From Puniceicoccales bacterium (GTDB lineage: Bacteria; Verrucomicrobiota; Verrucomicrobiia; Opitutales; JAIRKQ01): DNA of 9,692 nt. Of the stretch, positions 1-7,689 are shown piece after piece; the first letter of the stretch is position 1, and every line of letters starts with the position of its first letter. The notes beneath the pieces are model-generated. The model saw only the letters and a program-made list of their open reading frames with translations, was not told the DNA's origin and did not search any database. The position numbers and the translations under genes were made by a program. The stretch spans positions 1 through 9,692 of the forward strand of contig JAISXS010000033.1 in the NCBI GenBank assembly GCA_031270385.1, read 5' to 3'.

Positions 1-2
1 AT

Positions 3-116
3 TCCAATCCCATCGAAAAATTTTGGGCTAAACTCAAACGAAAACTCAGGGATATCTTGCCTCTTTTCTCTTCCCTCGGCGATGCACTTTACCATGCTTT
101 TTTGTGCCTTTCTTAA
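3..116 (+). CDS. IS630-family transposase, C-terminal fragment (cut by window edge)
   Basis: The reading frame from base 3 runs 37 codons to TAA at 114-116 and begins SNPIEKFWAKLKRKLRDI. The N-P-I-E-x-x-W-x-x-L-K pattern is the signature around the last catalytic Glu of the DDE domain in IS630/Tc1-mariner-type transposases, which cut and paste DNA at TA dinucleotides. The fragment ends about 33 residues after that Glu, as is usual for the C-terminus of this family. The rest of the gene lies left of the window, so I cannot say whether the element is intact. The last codons and the stop overlap the start of the intergenic repeat family (a matching copy, including TCTTAA, sits at 9535-9556), so the 3' end of this gene and the repeats are related or fused. 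Confidence 0.8.
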   Translation, partial: SNPIEKFWAKLKRKLRDILPLFSSLGDALYHAFLCLS

Positions 117-250
117 CCGAAACTGCTATAAATATCGTTGAGCCAGCATGCTTTTCTCAGGCAAGACGACTATATGGCTGTCACGCTCGAAAAAGGCATC
201 ACATCCAACGATACTCGGCGGGCAGAATTTTCCTGTTCGCAAAGGAAGGC

Positions 251-300
251 GTGCCCTTTTCAGATGAAACAGCTATAATCATCTTTCTCGAAAAAAGCAC
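251..300. repeat. Imperfect inverted repeat (hairpin module) inside R1
   Basis: The arms GTGCCCTTTTC and GAAAAAAGCAC flank a centre at CTATA. The two halves (251-273 and 278-300) are approximate reverse complements over about 23 bases. The equivalent structure, with changed bases, occurs at 9374-9423. No run of T follows directly on either strand, so it is not an obvious intrinsic terminator. Confidence 0.55.
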
Positions 301-410
301 ACTTTCCATTCCAAAAAACGGGAGTCCTGCCGCTAAATATCGTCAGACAGAATGCTTTTCTCAAGTAAGATACTTATAACGATATTTGGTGGAAAGATTC
401 ATGTTTTTAT

Positions 411-464
411 GAAAAAAAATACGCTTTCTTCAGGTAAGATAACCATATCTTACCTAAAAAAAGC
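411..464 (-). terminator. Probable rho-independent terminator of the lpxB-DUF58-MFS operon
   Basis: AGGTAAGATA (432-441) and TATCTTACCT (446-455) are perfect reverse complements around a 4-base loop. The stem extends imperfectly outward to 423 and 464, where GC-TTTC-like and A-rich sequences pair. Read on the minus strand, the hairpin is followed after two to three bases by eight T residues (complement of the A run at 412-419). It lies about 86 bases past the MFS stop codon, in the right direction to end leftward transcription. The outer arms resemble the repeat modules, so the terminator may have been made from a repeat copy. Confidence 0.5.
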
Positions 465-549
465 ACATCGTTTTTCTATAAAAGCATAAATCTTCCGTTG
501 GTGCGTCGTTGCATTCAGATGCTTTTCTCAAATAAGACAACTACATAAA

Positions 550-1812
550 CTAATTCGTGTTGATGCCCTTTCTCATGCGAAAAGATAGAACAAGGCCGAT
601 TAATGTCAAAACTGGCATTATAAGGAGTGAATTCCTGAATGTTTCGAATGTTATCGCGCCGTCGGAAGCGGGGGACTTCACTTCCAACAGCCAGCCAACC
701 ACTTGCTGGCAAATTCCTCCGACAAACATAACGATCATATTGACGACGGCGACCGCACTGCCCTTTGCATCCGGAGCGTTTACCTCAATGCTGGCGACGA
801 AGCAGACCACCTCCGGAGTAGAACATACGCCAGCAAAAAATAGCAGCAAGCCAAGAATAAATGGTGATTTTATTGGACACATTAGCACAATCGTAAACAG
901 GATTGTGCTGGCAAATGCGCCCTGTACGAGGAGTTTTCGCCGGCATTTTATCATGTCAGAAAGTAGTCCAGCGATTGGGCTGCCAACTAGCCAACCAAGA
1001 TAAAGCATCCCGGAAACTCGCGTGGCTTCTGCCTTTGGCAGTCCGAGCGCGCATTCTGCGTATTCCACACCCCATAGGTCACCAAATACCACAAGTGGGC
1101 CATATAGACATGCTCCGACGAGGCCAATCAACCACGTTTGTTTGTTTTTACAAACTGAAATTAAGCCGGAAAAGAAATTTTTAAGTGATGTGCTGTCTGA
1201 CAATGCAGACCTTTTTTCCAGCTCCCAGCGCGGAGTATTTGGGATATATATGCACATCACTGCTGTCACGACGACACCGAGAATTGCCATTATCAGGAAC
1301 GAAAATTTCCATCCAGCGAAGTCCATCAGACGTGACAATGGGGTTTGTCCAAAAGCCCCGCAAATGCCGAGAGACGTGGCCAATCCGGACAAAAAGGCTA
1401 GTCGATTGTCGTGGAACCAGATGGCCGCCAAATACATTACACCGATGAATGCGCAGCTGGATCCCACGCCGGCGAGTATCCTTCCCGCTGTTATGAATCC
1501 AAGGGAGTGCGACGGAATTATCGGAAGAAGACATCCCAGTGACACAATCACGCAGGCCGGGACCAAAATTGTTCTTCCGCCGAATTTATCGAATAGTACG
1601 CCGGCGAATAACTGCAAAGGCGCGTATACTGTGTAATACGAGGCCAGAGCAGCCGCCATCGTTGCATGGGACGCCGAAAATTCCACGGCTAATTCGTGCT
1701 CCATTACACTCGGGGCGACGCGTACCAAATATTCGTAGAGATAGAATATCACAGCCGCTGTCCACGCAAACCACGCCAATTTACCGCTTTTTCGCTCAAG
1801 TACTAACTTCAT
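550..1812 (-). CDS. MFS transporter, substrate unknown
   Basis: The 420-residue product has the length and about 12 hydrophobic segments of a major facilitator superfamily inner-membrane transporter. The signature loop between segments 2 and 3 is GVLFDKFGGR (71-80). A weaker copy, GLLSDMIKCRRK, occurs in the second half (282-293), as expected from the internal duplication. RILAG (111-115) matches the Arg-containing motif of segment 4. The N-terminal YEYLVRVAPSVM (26-37) resembles a group of MFS proteins common in Legionella, Coxiella and other intracellular bacteria, but this is a recollection and gives no substrate. ATG at 1812 has a weak GGAAA just upstream. It is the last gene of the leftward operon, 48 bases after the DUF58 gene, with a likely terminator at 411-464. 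Confidence 0.88.
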   Translation of the reverse strand: MKLVLERKSGKLAWFAWTAAVIFYLYEYLVRVAPSVMEHELAVEFSASHATMAAALASYYTVYAPLQLFAGVLFDKFGGRTILVPACVIVSLGCLLPIIPSHSLGFITAGRILAGVGSSCAFIGVMYLAAIWFHDNRLAFLSGLATSLGICGAFGQTPLSRLMDFAGWKFSFLIMAILGVVVTAVMCIYIPNTPRWELEKRSALSDSTSLKNFFSGLISVCKNKQTWLIGLVGACLYGPLVVFGDLWGVEYAECALGLPKAEATRVSGMLYLGWLVGSPIAGLLSDMIKCRRKLLVQGAFASTILFTIVLMCPIKSPFILGLLLFFAGVCSTPEVVCFVASIEVNAPDAKGSAVAVVNMIVMFVGGICQQVVGWLLEVKSPASDGAITFETFRNSLLIMPVLTLIGLVLSFRMRKGINTN

Positions 1813-1860
1813 TTTCCGACGAATGTGTAAATTTTGTCCCAGAAAGACAACAGAAAAATT

Positions 1861-2688
1861 CTAAATAAATCGTTTGAAAAAAGTAAAAAGAAATTCTCCG
1901 GCAGAAATTTTTGTGTTCGCATCCATGATTTTCACCCCGATGTCTCCAACGTCGCGGAAAATTATCCTAGCGTAGGCTGAGTATTTTTCAAAAATCTCTG
2001 CCATTAGAACAGAATCACCGGTGTCGATCTCCAGTGTTTCTCCGGTTTCACCGTCTTCAACGACTATTTTCCCGATGTTCGCCGGAGGAATATCGTTATC
2101 ATCGACCGTCCGAATTACGATGACATCATTTTTTTTAGCTATGTGGTGAAATTGTTCCAATGTGGCTTTTCTGTTTTTTGCAAGGGCAAATGTGTCGCAG
2201 ATTACGATGACCGTTGATCCCTTGCGCAACACTTTGTTCAAAAACTTTAGGGCACTGAGCAGGTCCGTACCGAGACGCCTGCCAGAGTTTATGGTTTGTC
2301 CGATTGTGTGGTGAAAGACCTCCCCGTAGCAGCACCGTTGTAGGTATTTTTCAACCACATCTGAAAACAACAGCAAACCAATTTTGTCCCTGTTAACTTT
2401 CGCCAGCTGAGTCAATGCCGACGCGATATCTGCTGCTAGCGCCATCTTCGATTGTTTTTTTGTCCCGAATTTCATGGATTCGCTGGTGTCAATGGCGAAA
2501 ATTATGTCGCTTCCTCTATCTCCGCAAATTCTGTCGACGAACGGAACGGCGGTTTTTGCCGTGATATTCCAATTGATAAATCTAGTATCATCGCCGGGGA
2601 CATATTCCCTGGAATCTCCAAGGACAACGCCATTCGACGGGAACATCCGGCGATACAGCCCAACTAATGCATTTTTTACCCTGGTCAT
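1861..2688 (-). CDS. DUF58 / von Willebrand factor A-type protein
   Basis: This 275-residue protein carries the DUF58 signature REYVPGDDTRFINWNITAKT (27-46), close to the family pattern REYxPGDDxRxIDW. A VWA-like domain follows: the metal-site motif D-T-S-E-S is at 67-71, GTD at 140-142 fits the second metal-site Thr, and ICD at 163-165 fits the Asp of the third loop. It has no signal peptide or membrane segment. DUF58 proteins usually accompany a MoxR-type AAA+ ATPase and act with it in poorly understood assembly or chaperone roles; no MoxR gene is in this window. The start is ATG at 2688, four bases after the lpxB stop, so the two are probably translationally coupled. The precise function is unknown. 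Confidence 0.85.
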   Translation of the reverse strand: MTRVKNALVGLYRRMFPSNGVVLGDSREYVPGDDTRFINWNITAKTAVPFVDRICGDRGSDIIFAIDTSESMKFGTKKQSKMALAADIASALTQLAKVNRDKIGLLLFSDVVEKYLQRCCYGEVFHHTIGQTINSGRRLGTDLLSALKFLNKVLRKGSTVIVICDTFALAKNRKATLEQFHHIAKKNDVIVIRTVDDNDIPPANIGKIVVEDGETGETLEIDTGDSVLMAEIFEKYSAYARIIFRDVGDIGVKIMDANTKISAGEFLFTFFKRFI

Positions 2689-2692
2689 TGTT

Positions 2693-3817
2693 CTACTCTA
2701 CTGCCGATAGCATCCACCGTGCAGCGGAAACATCCGCTCCGGTCGAGAGAATATCACGCAATTTTCCGGCAGCAACCGCGAATGACTGGCGAAGTTTTTC
2801 ACTCTTCAAGTACTGCAAAATATGTTTTGCCACCGATTTTGGCCGAAATTGCGACTGTAAAAACTCGCGCCACACGCACCTGTCCAGCAAGATATTTGCG
2901 ATTCCGATGAAATTGATTTTCACCAAAATCTTGCCAATTGAATACGTCAGCGGATGGGTTTTGTACACTATCGCCCCAGGGATTCCAGCCAGACAGCAGC
3001 GGAGTGACATCGTTCCCGAACTCATAATAGTCGCGCACGCTTCCACGCTTTCCCCGTCAGCGATAAAACTTATAAAATTTACTAGCTTCGGGAAATTTTT
3101 GTTTAAAATTTTTCGCAAAACCACCAATGCTATCTCATCCGGATAAACAACTATGGCCATGCGATCGCTATCTTCCGCCAATATTTTCAGGAAACTCTTC
3201 AGCAGTAGCGGGAAAATTCTTTTGATAGACGAAACTCTGCTCCCGTGCAATAGCAATACCGGCCCATTCGGATTGTACAAAATATTCAGGTCGTGATTGG
3301 GCGACAAAAGTGGATGGCCGACGAAATTGACATCCAACGGCGTATCTTCGAAATACTTCTTTTCAAACGGCAAAATCACGGCGAGGGAGTCAATTACCTT
3401 CGCCATTTGGTGGCGTCTTTTCGGTCTCCATGCCCAAATTTGTGGGGATATGTAATAGAAAACTTTTATGTTGCCGCCTGATTTCCGAGATAACCCACGT
3501 TCGAACAATTTCCTGGCTAGCTTGAGATTAAATTCCGGGTAATCCACCAAGCATACGGCTTTTGGGCGGCAAACTTCTATCCATTTGACCGTTTGGTTTA
3601 GTAGTTTTGTAAGAAAAAATAGGTTTGGTATGATTTCGTAGACCCCAACCACGGCGAATTTTGTCATATCAACTATCACGTCAGCGCCTGCTTCCCGGAG
3701 GGAGCGTCCACCGAATGCCACAATATTGATATTCGGACGGATTTTTTTGATTTCTTTTACCATGATTGCCGCGTGCTGATCCCCGGAGTGTTCCCCGGCC
3801 ACGATCGCTAAATCCAC
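2693..3817 (-). CDS. lpxB: Lipid-A-disaccharide synthase (GT family 19), non-ATG start
   Basis: LpxB joins UDP-2,3-diacylglucosamine to lipid X, releasing UDP, to make the lipid A disaccharide at the inner membrane. Numbered from the TTG at 3901, visible motifs are AGEHSGD (35-41), DYPEFNLKLARK (120-131, family D-S-P-D-F-N), YYISPQIWAWRPKR (149-162), LPFE (177-180), FVGHPLL (193-199), HGSR (219-222, family P-G-S-R) and SSGTMSL (294-300). The residue after SGTxxL is Arg301 rather than the usual Glu, and the family LPN near the end reads IAN (334-336). No ATG precedes the AGE motif. GTG at 3817 gives the normal family length (374 residues) and has GGGACG upstream; GTG 3862 and TTG 3901 are alternatives. 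First gene of the operon with DUF58 and MFS. Confidence 0.9.
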   Translation of the reverse strand: MDLAIVAGEHSGDQHAAIMVKEIKKIRPNINIVAFGGRSLREAGADVIVDMTKFAVVGVYEIIPNLFFLTKLLNQTVKWIEVCRPKAVCLVDYPEFNLKLARKLFERGLSRKSGGNIKVFYYISPQIWAWRPKRRHQMAKVIDSLAVILPFEKKYFEDTPLDVNFVGHPLLSPNHDLNILYNPNGPVLLLHGSRVSSIKRIFPLLLKSFLKILAEDSDRMAIVVYPDEIALVVLRKILNKNFPKLVNFISFIADGESVEACATIMSSGTMSLRCCLAGIPGAIVYKTHPLTYSIGKILVKINFIGIANILLDRCVWREFLQSQFRPKSVAKHILQYLKSEKLRQSFAVAAGKLRDILSTGADVSAARWMLSAVE

Positions 3818-3901
3818 TTGTTTCGTCCCGTGTGACCCCAGGTAAATCTTGAATTTTCTCACCTGGTCGAGAAAGTGAAAAAAGGGTGCCGATTTTGTCA
3901 A

Positions 3902-4214
3902 ATAATATGAAGCCAGCCGGTATTTTTATATTATGGATGAAACACTTATTACGGCCCGAGTTGCACCCGTGGCAGCTTTTCCCACACATCGGAGAATGCA
4001 TCATCACGTTCGATATAGTCATCTTCCCCGAGAGAAGCACATCCTCCATTCCAAAAAACGGGAACCTTTCCGCTAAATATCGTTGAACAGAGCACTTTCC
4101 CCAAGTAAGACGACCATAAAGGCATTCTCCATAAGAATACTTAGCAGGAGAATTTCTTTTTCTGCGAAGAAATAATACGCCCTTTTCAAGCGAAACAATC
4201 ACACAATCGCAGGC
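3902..4214. repeat. Gene-free stretch with intergenic repeat block R2 (about 4011-4205)
   Basis: Between the gatB stop and lpxB there are about 313 bases without a convincing gene. Bases 4014-4120 align without gaps to 274-380 of R1, sharing CCATTCCAAAAAACGGGA and CGCTAAATATCG exactly. Bases 4140-4205 continue with the module that contains TACGCCCTTTTC and resembles 9535-9556. ATTCTCC (4124-4130) and GGAGAAT (4147-4153) form a 7-base inverted repeat, followed on the plus strand by a T-rich run. Bases 3902-4010 match no module I can recognise and should hold the lpxB promoter, but I see no convincing -35/-10 pair. A long minus-strand frame through here (4202-3681) runs into lpxB out of frame and is rejected as a gene. 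Confidence 0.7.
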
Positions 4215-5681
4215 CTAAAATTTCAACAATTTCCGCAAGGTCGCATCGATGATCGCAGGATTTGCCCGACCTCCGGATTCTTTCATTACGACACCCTTTA
4301 TCGCGTTAATCGCGGCATCTTTTCCGGCTCGGAACTCATTGGCTGCTTTTTCATTTTTCGCTATGGCTGCCTTACAAAGCTCCATGAGCTCATCGGAATC
4401 TGTGTTTTGCCTGAGGCCCTGTTCTTCGACGATGGCATCGGCCGATTTTCCGGTTTGAAACATCTCAATAAAGACGCTCTGCGCGATTTGCTTGGATATC
4501 ACGCCATCGTCGATCAACCACACCAGGTCCGCCAAATTTTCCGAAGAAATTTTAAGGCTATTGAAAGAAAAACTTTCTCCGTCATTTCCACGATTTTGAC
4601 TTGACATTTCACGGAGCATGTCATTGGCGACAAAATTCGCGATCACACGAGGATTGTTGTAAACGGCTGCGGCATCTTCGAAAAATTTTCCAAGTTCCGG
4701 TTTCGGGCAAATTACGGAAGTTACCGTGTATGGCAGATCGTATTGCCGGAAAAATCTCTCCTGTTTAGCGAACGGAAATTCCGGGAGCCTCGACAAAATT
4801 TCATCCCTCGTTTCCTGTGAAATTCTTATCGGCATGAGGTCTGGATCAGCGAAATAGCGATAGTCGAATGCAGTTTCCTTGGATCGCATGACGGTCGTCA
4901 GGCAGGAATTCGCATCCCATCTGCGCGTCTCCTGGGAAATTTTTCCACCATTTTTCAACTCACTAATCTGCCGTTTAATCTCGAACTCCAACCCGTTTTT
5001 TACTCCGGAAATAGAATTTAAATTTTTTATTTCCACCTTTGTCCCCAATTTTTGTTCACCGACTGGCCGCACGCTAACATTTGCATCACAACGCATTTCT
5101 CCCTTTTCCATGTCGCAATCGGAAATTTCGGCGTATATCATGTGCATGCGAAGGGAATTCAAATAGGCGAATGCCTCGTCCGGAGAGTGCATGTCAGGCT
5201 TAGAAACTATTTCCATGAGTGCCACACCGGCTCTGTTGAAGTCAATTCCGGAATCATCGCCAAAATGCGTCAACTTTCCAACGTCTTCTTCCAAGTGTAT
5301 GCGGTCCAGTGCGATTTTCCTGTGCTCTCCCATGACATTGCGTGACGGTCCTTGGAGTTCGATCTCAACATATCCGTTGCGGCATATTGGATCACTGTTC
5401 TGCGAAATTTGATAATTTTTTGGGCAATCCGGATAGAAGTAATTTTTGCGATCCCACTTCGCTGTCCCTACGATGTCGCAGCCAAAAATTAGACCGGCTT
5501 TTATCGTCTTCATGACAGCTTCCCTGTTTATCACGGGCAATGTGCCTGGCAACCCGAGAATTACCGGATCCGTCAGTGTATTCGGTTCTTCTCCAAAAAC
5601 ATACGGACATCTCGAAAACAGTTTGGATTTGGTCATTATTTGAACGTGAACTTCTAACCCTATTACAGCTTCATATTCCAT
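4215..5681 (-). CDS. gatB: Aspartyl/glutamyl-tRNA amidotransferase subunit B
   Basis: GatB is the tRNA-binding and kinase subunit of GatCAB, which phosphorylates and amidates Glu-tRNA(Gln) or Asp-tRNA(Asn) using ammonia from GatA. From ATG 5681 the protein has 488 residues, typical of the family. Motifs in order: VIGLEVHVQI (6-15), GLPGTLPVINREAV (43-56), RKNYFYPDCPKNYQISQ (78-94), HLEEDVGK (129-136), DFNRAGVALMEIVSKPD (147-163), RCDANVSVRP (197-206), KVEIKNLNS (215-223) and DYRYFADPDLMP (273-284). A C-terminal YqeY-like helical tail has MKESGGRANP (466-475). The frame stays open upstream to TTG 5801, but those 40 residues precede the normal family N-terminus and are probably untranslated. 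gatA and gatC are not adjacent, so the subunits are encoded apart. Ends next to repeat block R2. Confidence 0.96.
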   Translation of the reverse strand: MEYEAVIGLEVHVQIMTKSKLFSRCPYVFGEEPNTLTDPVILGLPGTLPVINREAVMKTIKAGLIFGCDIVGTAKWDRKNYFYPDCPKNYQISQNSDPICRNGYVEIELQGPSRNVMGEHRKIALDRIHLEEDVGKLTHFGDDSGIDFNRAGVALMEIVSKPDMHSPDEAFAYLNSLRMHMIYAEISDCDMEKGEMRCDANVSVRPVGEQKLGTKVEIKNLNSISGVKNGLEFEIKRQISELKNGGKISQETRRWDANSCLTTVMRSKETAFDYRYFADPDLMPIRISQETRDEILSRLPEFPFAKQERFFRQYDLPYTVTSVICPKPELGKFFEDAAAVYNNPRVIANFVANDMLREMSSQNRGNDGESFSFNSLKISSENLADLVWLIDDGVISKQIAQSVFIEMFQTGKSADAIVEEQGLRQNTDSDELMELCKAAIAKNEKAANEFRAGKDAAINAIKGVVMKESGGRANPAIIDATLRKLLKF

Positions 5682-5840
5682 CGCTTCACGACTAACCAAA
5701 AGCACCACGTAATCAACAAAAATCATGGGCTGCACAGTAAATGTACCACATGCAACCGGCAATACGGGTCCTGCGAACAGAATTTCCCCGATTTTGGCCA
5801 AAAATATCGCAAACAGAATGGCGTTTCGTGAGTGTGGTTT

Positions 5841-6395
5841 TTAATTTGATGAATATGAATACGCAATCCGTGCAAATCTATCGACGGTTATCTCAATGCA
5901 ACGTGGCTCCCGATCGTTTGTCAACAGTCGGATGCAAAACGGGCGAAAATATCCGCACTTGAAAATTACACCGTCCTGAAGATCGCGTTCATGACCTCGA
6001 TTTTCGAGCACCACATCATTCGGCTTTGTTTCGTCATCAATGGACCAACACTCCTTGCCGGTGATATTGAAAAATTCCCTAATCGGGACATCGATGACAG
6101 TTCCCACATCGGCATTATTCTCATCAGTACGTTTAATGATGAACCTTTTATAGGGCATATCTATTGACAGGTAAACTTTATCGTTCGGTTTCCTCAAAGA
6201 CTCTATCCTGCACAGCGATACAACTCTCAGCAGTGCTGCCTGAAAACTTTTAAATTTTTTGGCGTCCTCGAGTGCCATTCCGGCGTCCGACGACCTATTC
6301 AGGAATGCGAATCCGGCCATAAGGAGCATAACAATTGCCATGCAAACAAGAATTTCTATAATCGAAAGTCCGTTCGTTCTGCACCTCGGGCTCAT
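5841..6395 (-). CDS. Type IV pilin-like / pseudopilin (GspH/FimT-like) protein
   Basis: From ATG 6395 the protein starts MSPRCRTNG and continues LSIIEILVCMAIVMLLMAGF. That is a short basic leader, a prepilin peptidase site after Gly9, Glu at position +5 of the mature chain, and a hydrophobic helix: the class III signal of type IV pilins and type II secretion pseudopilins. The mature part of about 175 residues is GspH/FimT sized, with a helix then a probably beta-rich C-terminal domain. No other pilus or secretion gene is nearby, so the machinery must lie elsewhere. The frame is open to 6626; ATG 6461 would give a leader of 31 residues, but a candidate promoter at 6469-6497 places transcription start near 6462, which favours 6395. 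Exact role unknown. Confidence 0.8.
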   Translation of the reverse strand: MSPRCRTNGLSIIEILVCMAIVMLLMAGFAFLNRSSDAGMALEDAKKFKSFQAALLRVVSLCRIESLRKPNDKVYLSIDMPYKRFIIKRTDENNADVGTVIDVPIREFFNITGKECWSIDDETKPNDVVLENRGHERDLQDGVIFKCGYFRPFCIRLLTNDREPRCIEITVDRFARIAYSYSSN

Positions 6396-6468
6396 TACCG
6401 ACGTTTCTTGAATTTCGGTGTGCGCGCTTACTTCGTGCGTGTGTTTTTTTATACTTGTCATGGATGGG

Positions 6469-6497
6469 TACATATACTTTGAAATTCGGCACGTCAA
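6469..6497 (-). promoter_or_regulatory. Candidate sigma-70 promoter for the pseudopilin gene
   Basis: On the minus strand TTGACG (6497-6492) and TATGTA (6474-6469) are separated by 17 bases, the optimal spacing. The predicted transcript starts near 6462 and would give a leader of about 65 bases before ATG 6395. The rest of the divergent interval up to 6676 is AT-rich; TTGACA at 6642-6647 on the plus strand has no acceptable -10 partner before the ATG at 6677. Confidence 0.35.
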
Positions 6498-6676
6498 TAT
6501 CTTCTTGTTGAGATTTTGCAAAAATTTGAAAAGCTCCCAGATATCCACAGGCGTTCCCGGCAATCGGAAATTTGCGTACAAAGCGTCGTAGAACAAAATT
6601 TTATAAAAATGCAAAAATTTTCGCACAATAAGAATTTATTATTGACATCCTTGACTTTATTTGCGATGGTCGTGTC

Positions 6677-7609
6677 ATGAGAGTTGGAAATAGAGGGTCT
6701 GGCGTGCAACGCCGGCCGAATGGAGGGTCGCCGCAACAACCTAGGATTAATCGGGAGGATGTGCGTAACTGTGCGAATGACCGTATATGTAACCGTGTGC
6801 GTGTCCGTAGGCCCGGAAGTCATATTGCAGGATTTGGGGGACAACAACGCACAAACGCTATGCCCAATATTCAAACGGCAAACCGTGCGCCGGTTGTGCA
6901 GCAGCCAGCGGTAGTTTCTCCGCAACCGGAAAGAAGAGGCGGACAGGTTCCGGCTGCGCAGCAGCAAATCCCAGTGACGAATGTACAGCAACGGATGCCG
7001 ATACCGAGGACATTGGGTGAAATTAGGTTTGAGGACATTGCCTATAACTTTGTTGGCCGAAGAAAAATGCAAACATCCGGTGACGGGTGCAACAGATGCG
7101 GATTTAATTCCGTGTGGCCGCAAATTACTCCGGGACCGAATAAGCCGAGGGACGCCGAGGCGTTGCGTGAAAAGCTGGGATATATGTATGGCGAACAGTT
7201 TTGTGCAACTGATGAGAATGGTAGTGGTGGCATAAAAAAAGTGGCAGATGTTTTTAATCAGCCGGTGGTGTCAATCCCGCATACCGGTGGTAGGGTAAGT
7301 AACGTCTCGCTGACTTTTACCATTCCGAACGATGGAGATACCCTCATTCTTACGGTCCATCCAACTGATGACGTCGAAAAGAATTTCGCGCAATACTTGT
7401 GTGATATGATGTGTCTCGACACTGCGACTGGCGATGTTTTAGCTAGTAGATTTGCGCAATGCGAGAGTTTGATCAGCAAAACAGAAAGTTTGGTCCCGAA
7501 TGCCAGGCAGTTGTCGCTTTACGAAGTTCTCATCGAAATTATCAGGATGCGTGGGACAATCGTGGTGACGAACGGTGGTGGTCACTTCGAAGGCGCGGTC
7601 AAAAACTAA
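6677..7609 (+). CDS. Uncharacterised protein, possible OTU-like cysteine protease fold
   Basis: I do not recognise this 310-residue protein with certainty. Residues 1-110 are rich in Arg, Gln, Pro and Asn and look disordered; there is no signal peptide. The folded part starts near 112. SGDGCNRCGFNSVW (134-147) resembles the nucleophile loop of OTU deubiquitinases (D-G-x-C-x-F-x-x-V) with two extra residues. GGIKKVADVFNQPVVSI (184-200) resembles the OTU block that reads L-A-x-x-F-x-R-P-I-x-I. The chain ends TIVVTNGGGHFEGAVKN, like the catalytic-His strand (N-H-F/Y-D/E-A). Cys141 (or Cys138) and His303 would be the catalytic pair. OTU membership is inference. The next gene appears to be a diverged paralogue. 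ATG 6677 has no clear ribosome site, so an internal start is possible. Confidence 0.7.
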   Translation: MRVGNRGSGVQRRPNGGSPQQPRINREDVRNCANDRICNRVRVRRPGSHIAGFGGQQRTNAMPNIQTANRAPVVQQPAVVSPQPERRGGQVPAAQQQIPVTNVQQRMPIPRTLGEIRFEDIAYNFVGRRKMQTSGDGCNRCGFNSVWPQITPGPNKPRDAEALREKLGYMYGEQFCATDENGSGGIKKVADVFNQPVVSIPHTGGRVSNVSLTFTIPNDGDTLILTVHPTDDVEKNFAQYLCDMMCLDTATGDVLASRFAQCESLISKTESLVPNARQLSLYEVLIEIIRMRGTIVVTNGGGHFEGAVKN

Positions 7610-7689
7610 TACCAGAAGTTCAAAAAGTTTTTCATAAAAAATCAAAGAACGCTTGCCAGTGCAGACTTACGTTATCGGCAGGGTGGTGA

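Larger units (their letters stand above)
104..540. repeat. Intergenic repeat block R1 (degenerate interspersed family, both orientations)
   Basis: This gene-free stretch is made of degraded modules that recur elsewhere in the window. Bases 177-317 align without gaps to 9300-9440 (about 83% identical by hand count). Bases 274-380 align without gaps to 4014-4120 (about 76%). Bases 104-174 match 9535-9605. A recurring module of about 45-50 bases begins CTATAAATATCGTTG, has a GCTTTTCTC core and ends near ACTATA. Copies start at about 126 and 333, with a partial copy at 512-545, and inverted versions begin with CTATAATCATC, as at 273. A reading frame can be traced through 104-379, but it crosses these repeats and looks non-coding. 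The block may be a decayed MITE-like or REP-like element. Confidence 0.8.

Noticed and set aside
104..379. Plus-strand open frame of 91 codons over repeat block R1
   Set aside because: It runs through degenerate repeats that also occur in inverted orientation, and the matching frame in R3 differs at many non-synonymous positions; there is no ribosome site or recognisable domain.
557..1636. Plus-strand open frames of up to 204 codons opposite the MFS gene
   Set aside because: They lie antisense to a gene with clear MFS motifs and have no recognisable family; typical shadow frames.
3681..4202. Minus-strand open frame of 173 codons overlapping lpxB and repeat block R2
   Set aside because: Half of it is lpxB read out of frame (over the region encoding the AGE motif) and the rest is repeat DNA.
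5682..5801. Extension of gatB to the TTG at 5801
   Set aside because: The 40 extra residues precede the normal GatB N-terminus, begin at a rare start codon and have no family match.
6642..6670. Promoter for the first tandem gene using TTGACA at 6642
   Set aside because: No acceptable -10 sequence lies 15-19 bases downstream before the ATG at 6677.
6494..7123. Minus-strand open frame of 209 codons opposite the start of the tandem pair
   Set aside because: Composition is Arg/Ser/His-rich without domains, and it overlaps the better supported plus-strand gene and the upstream control region.
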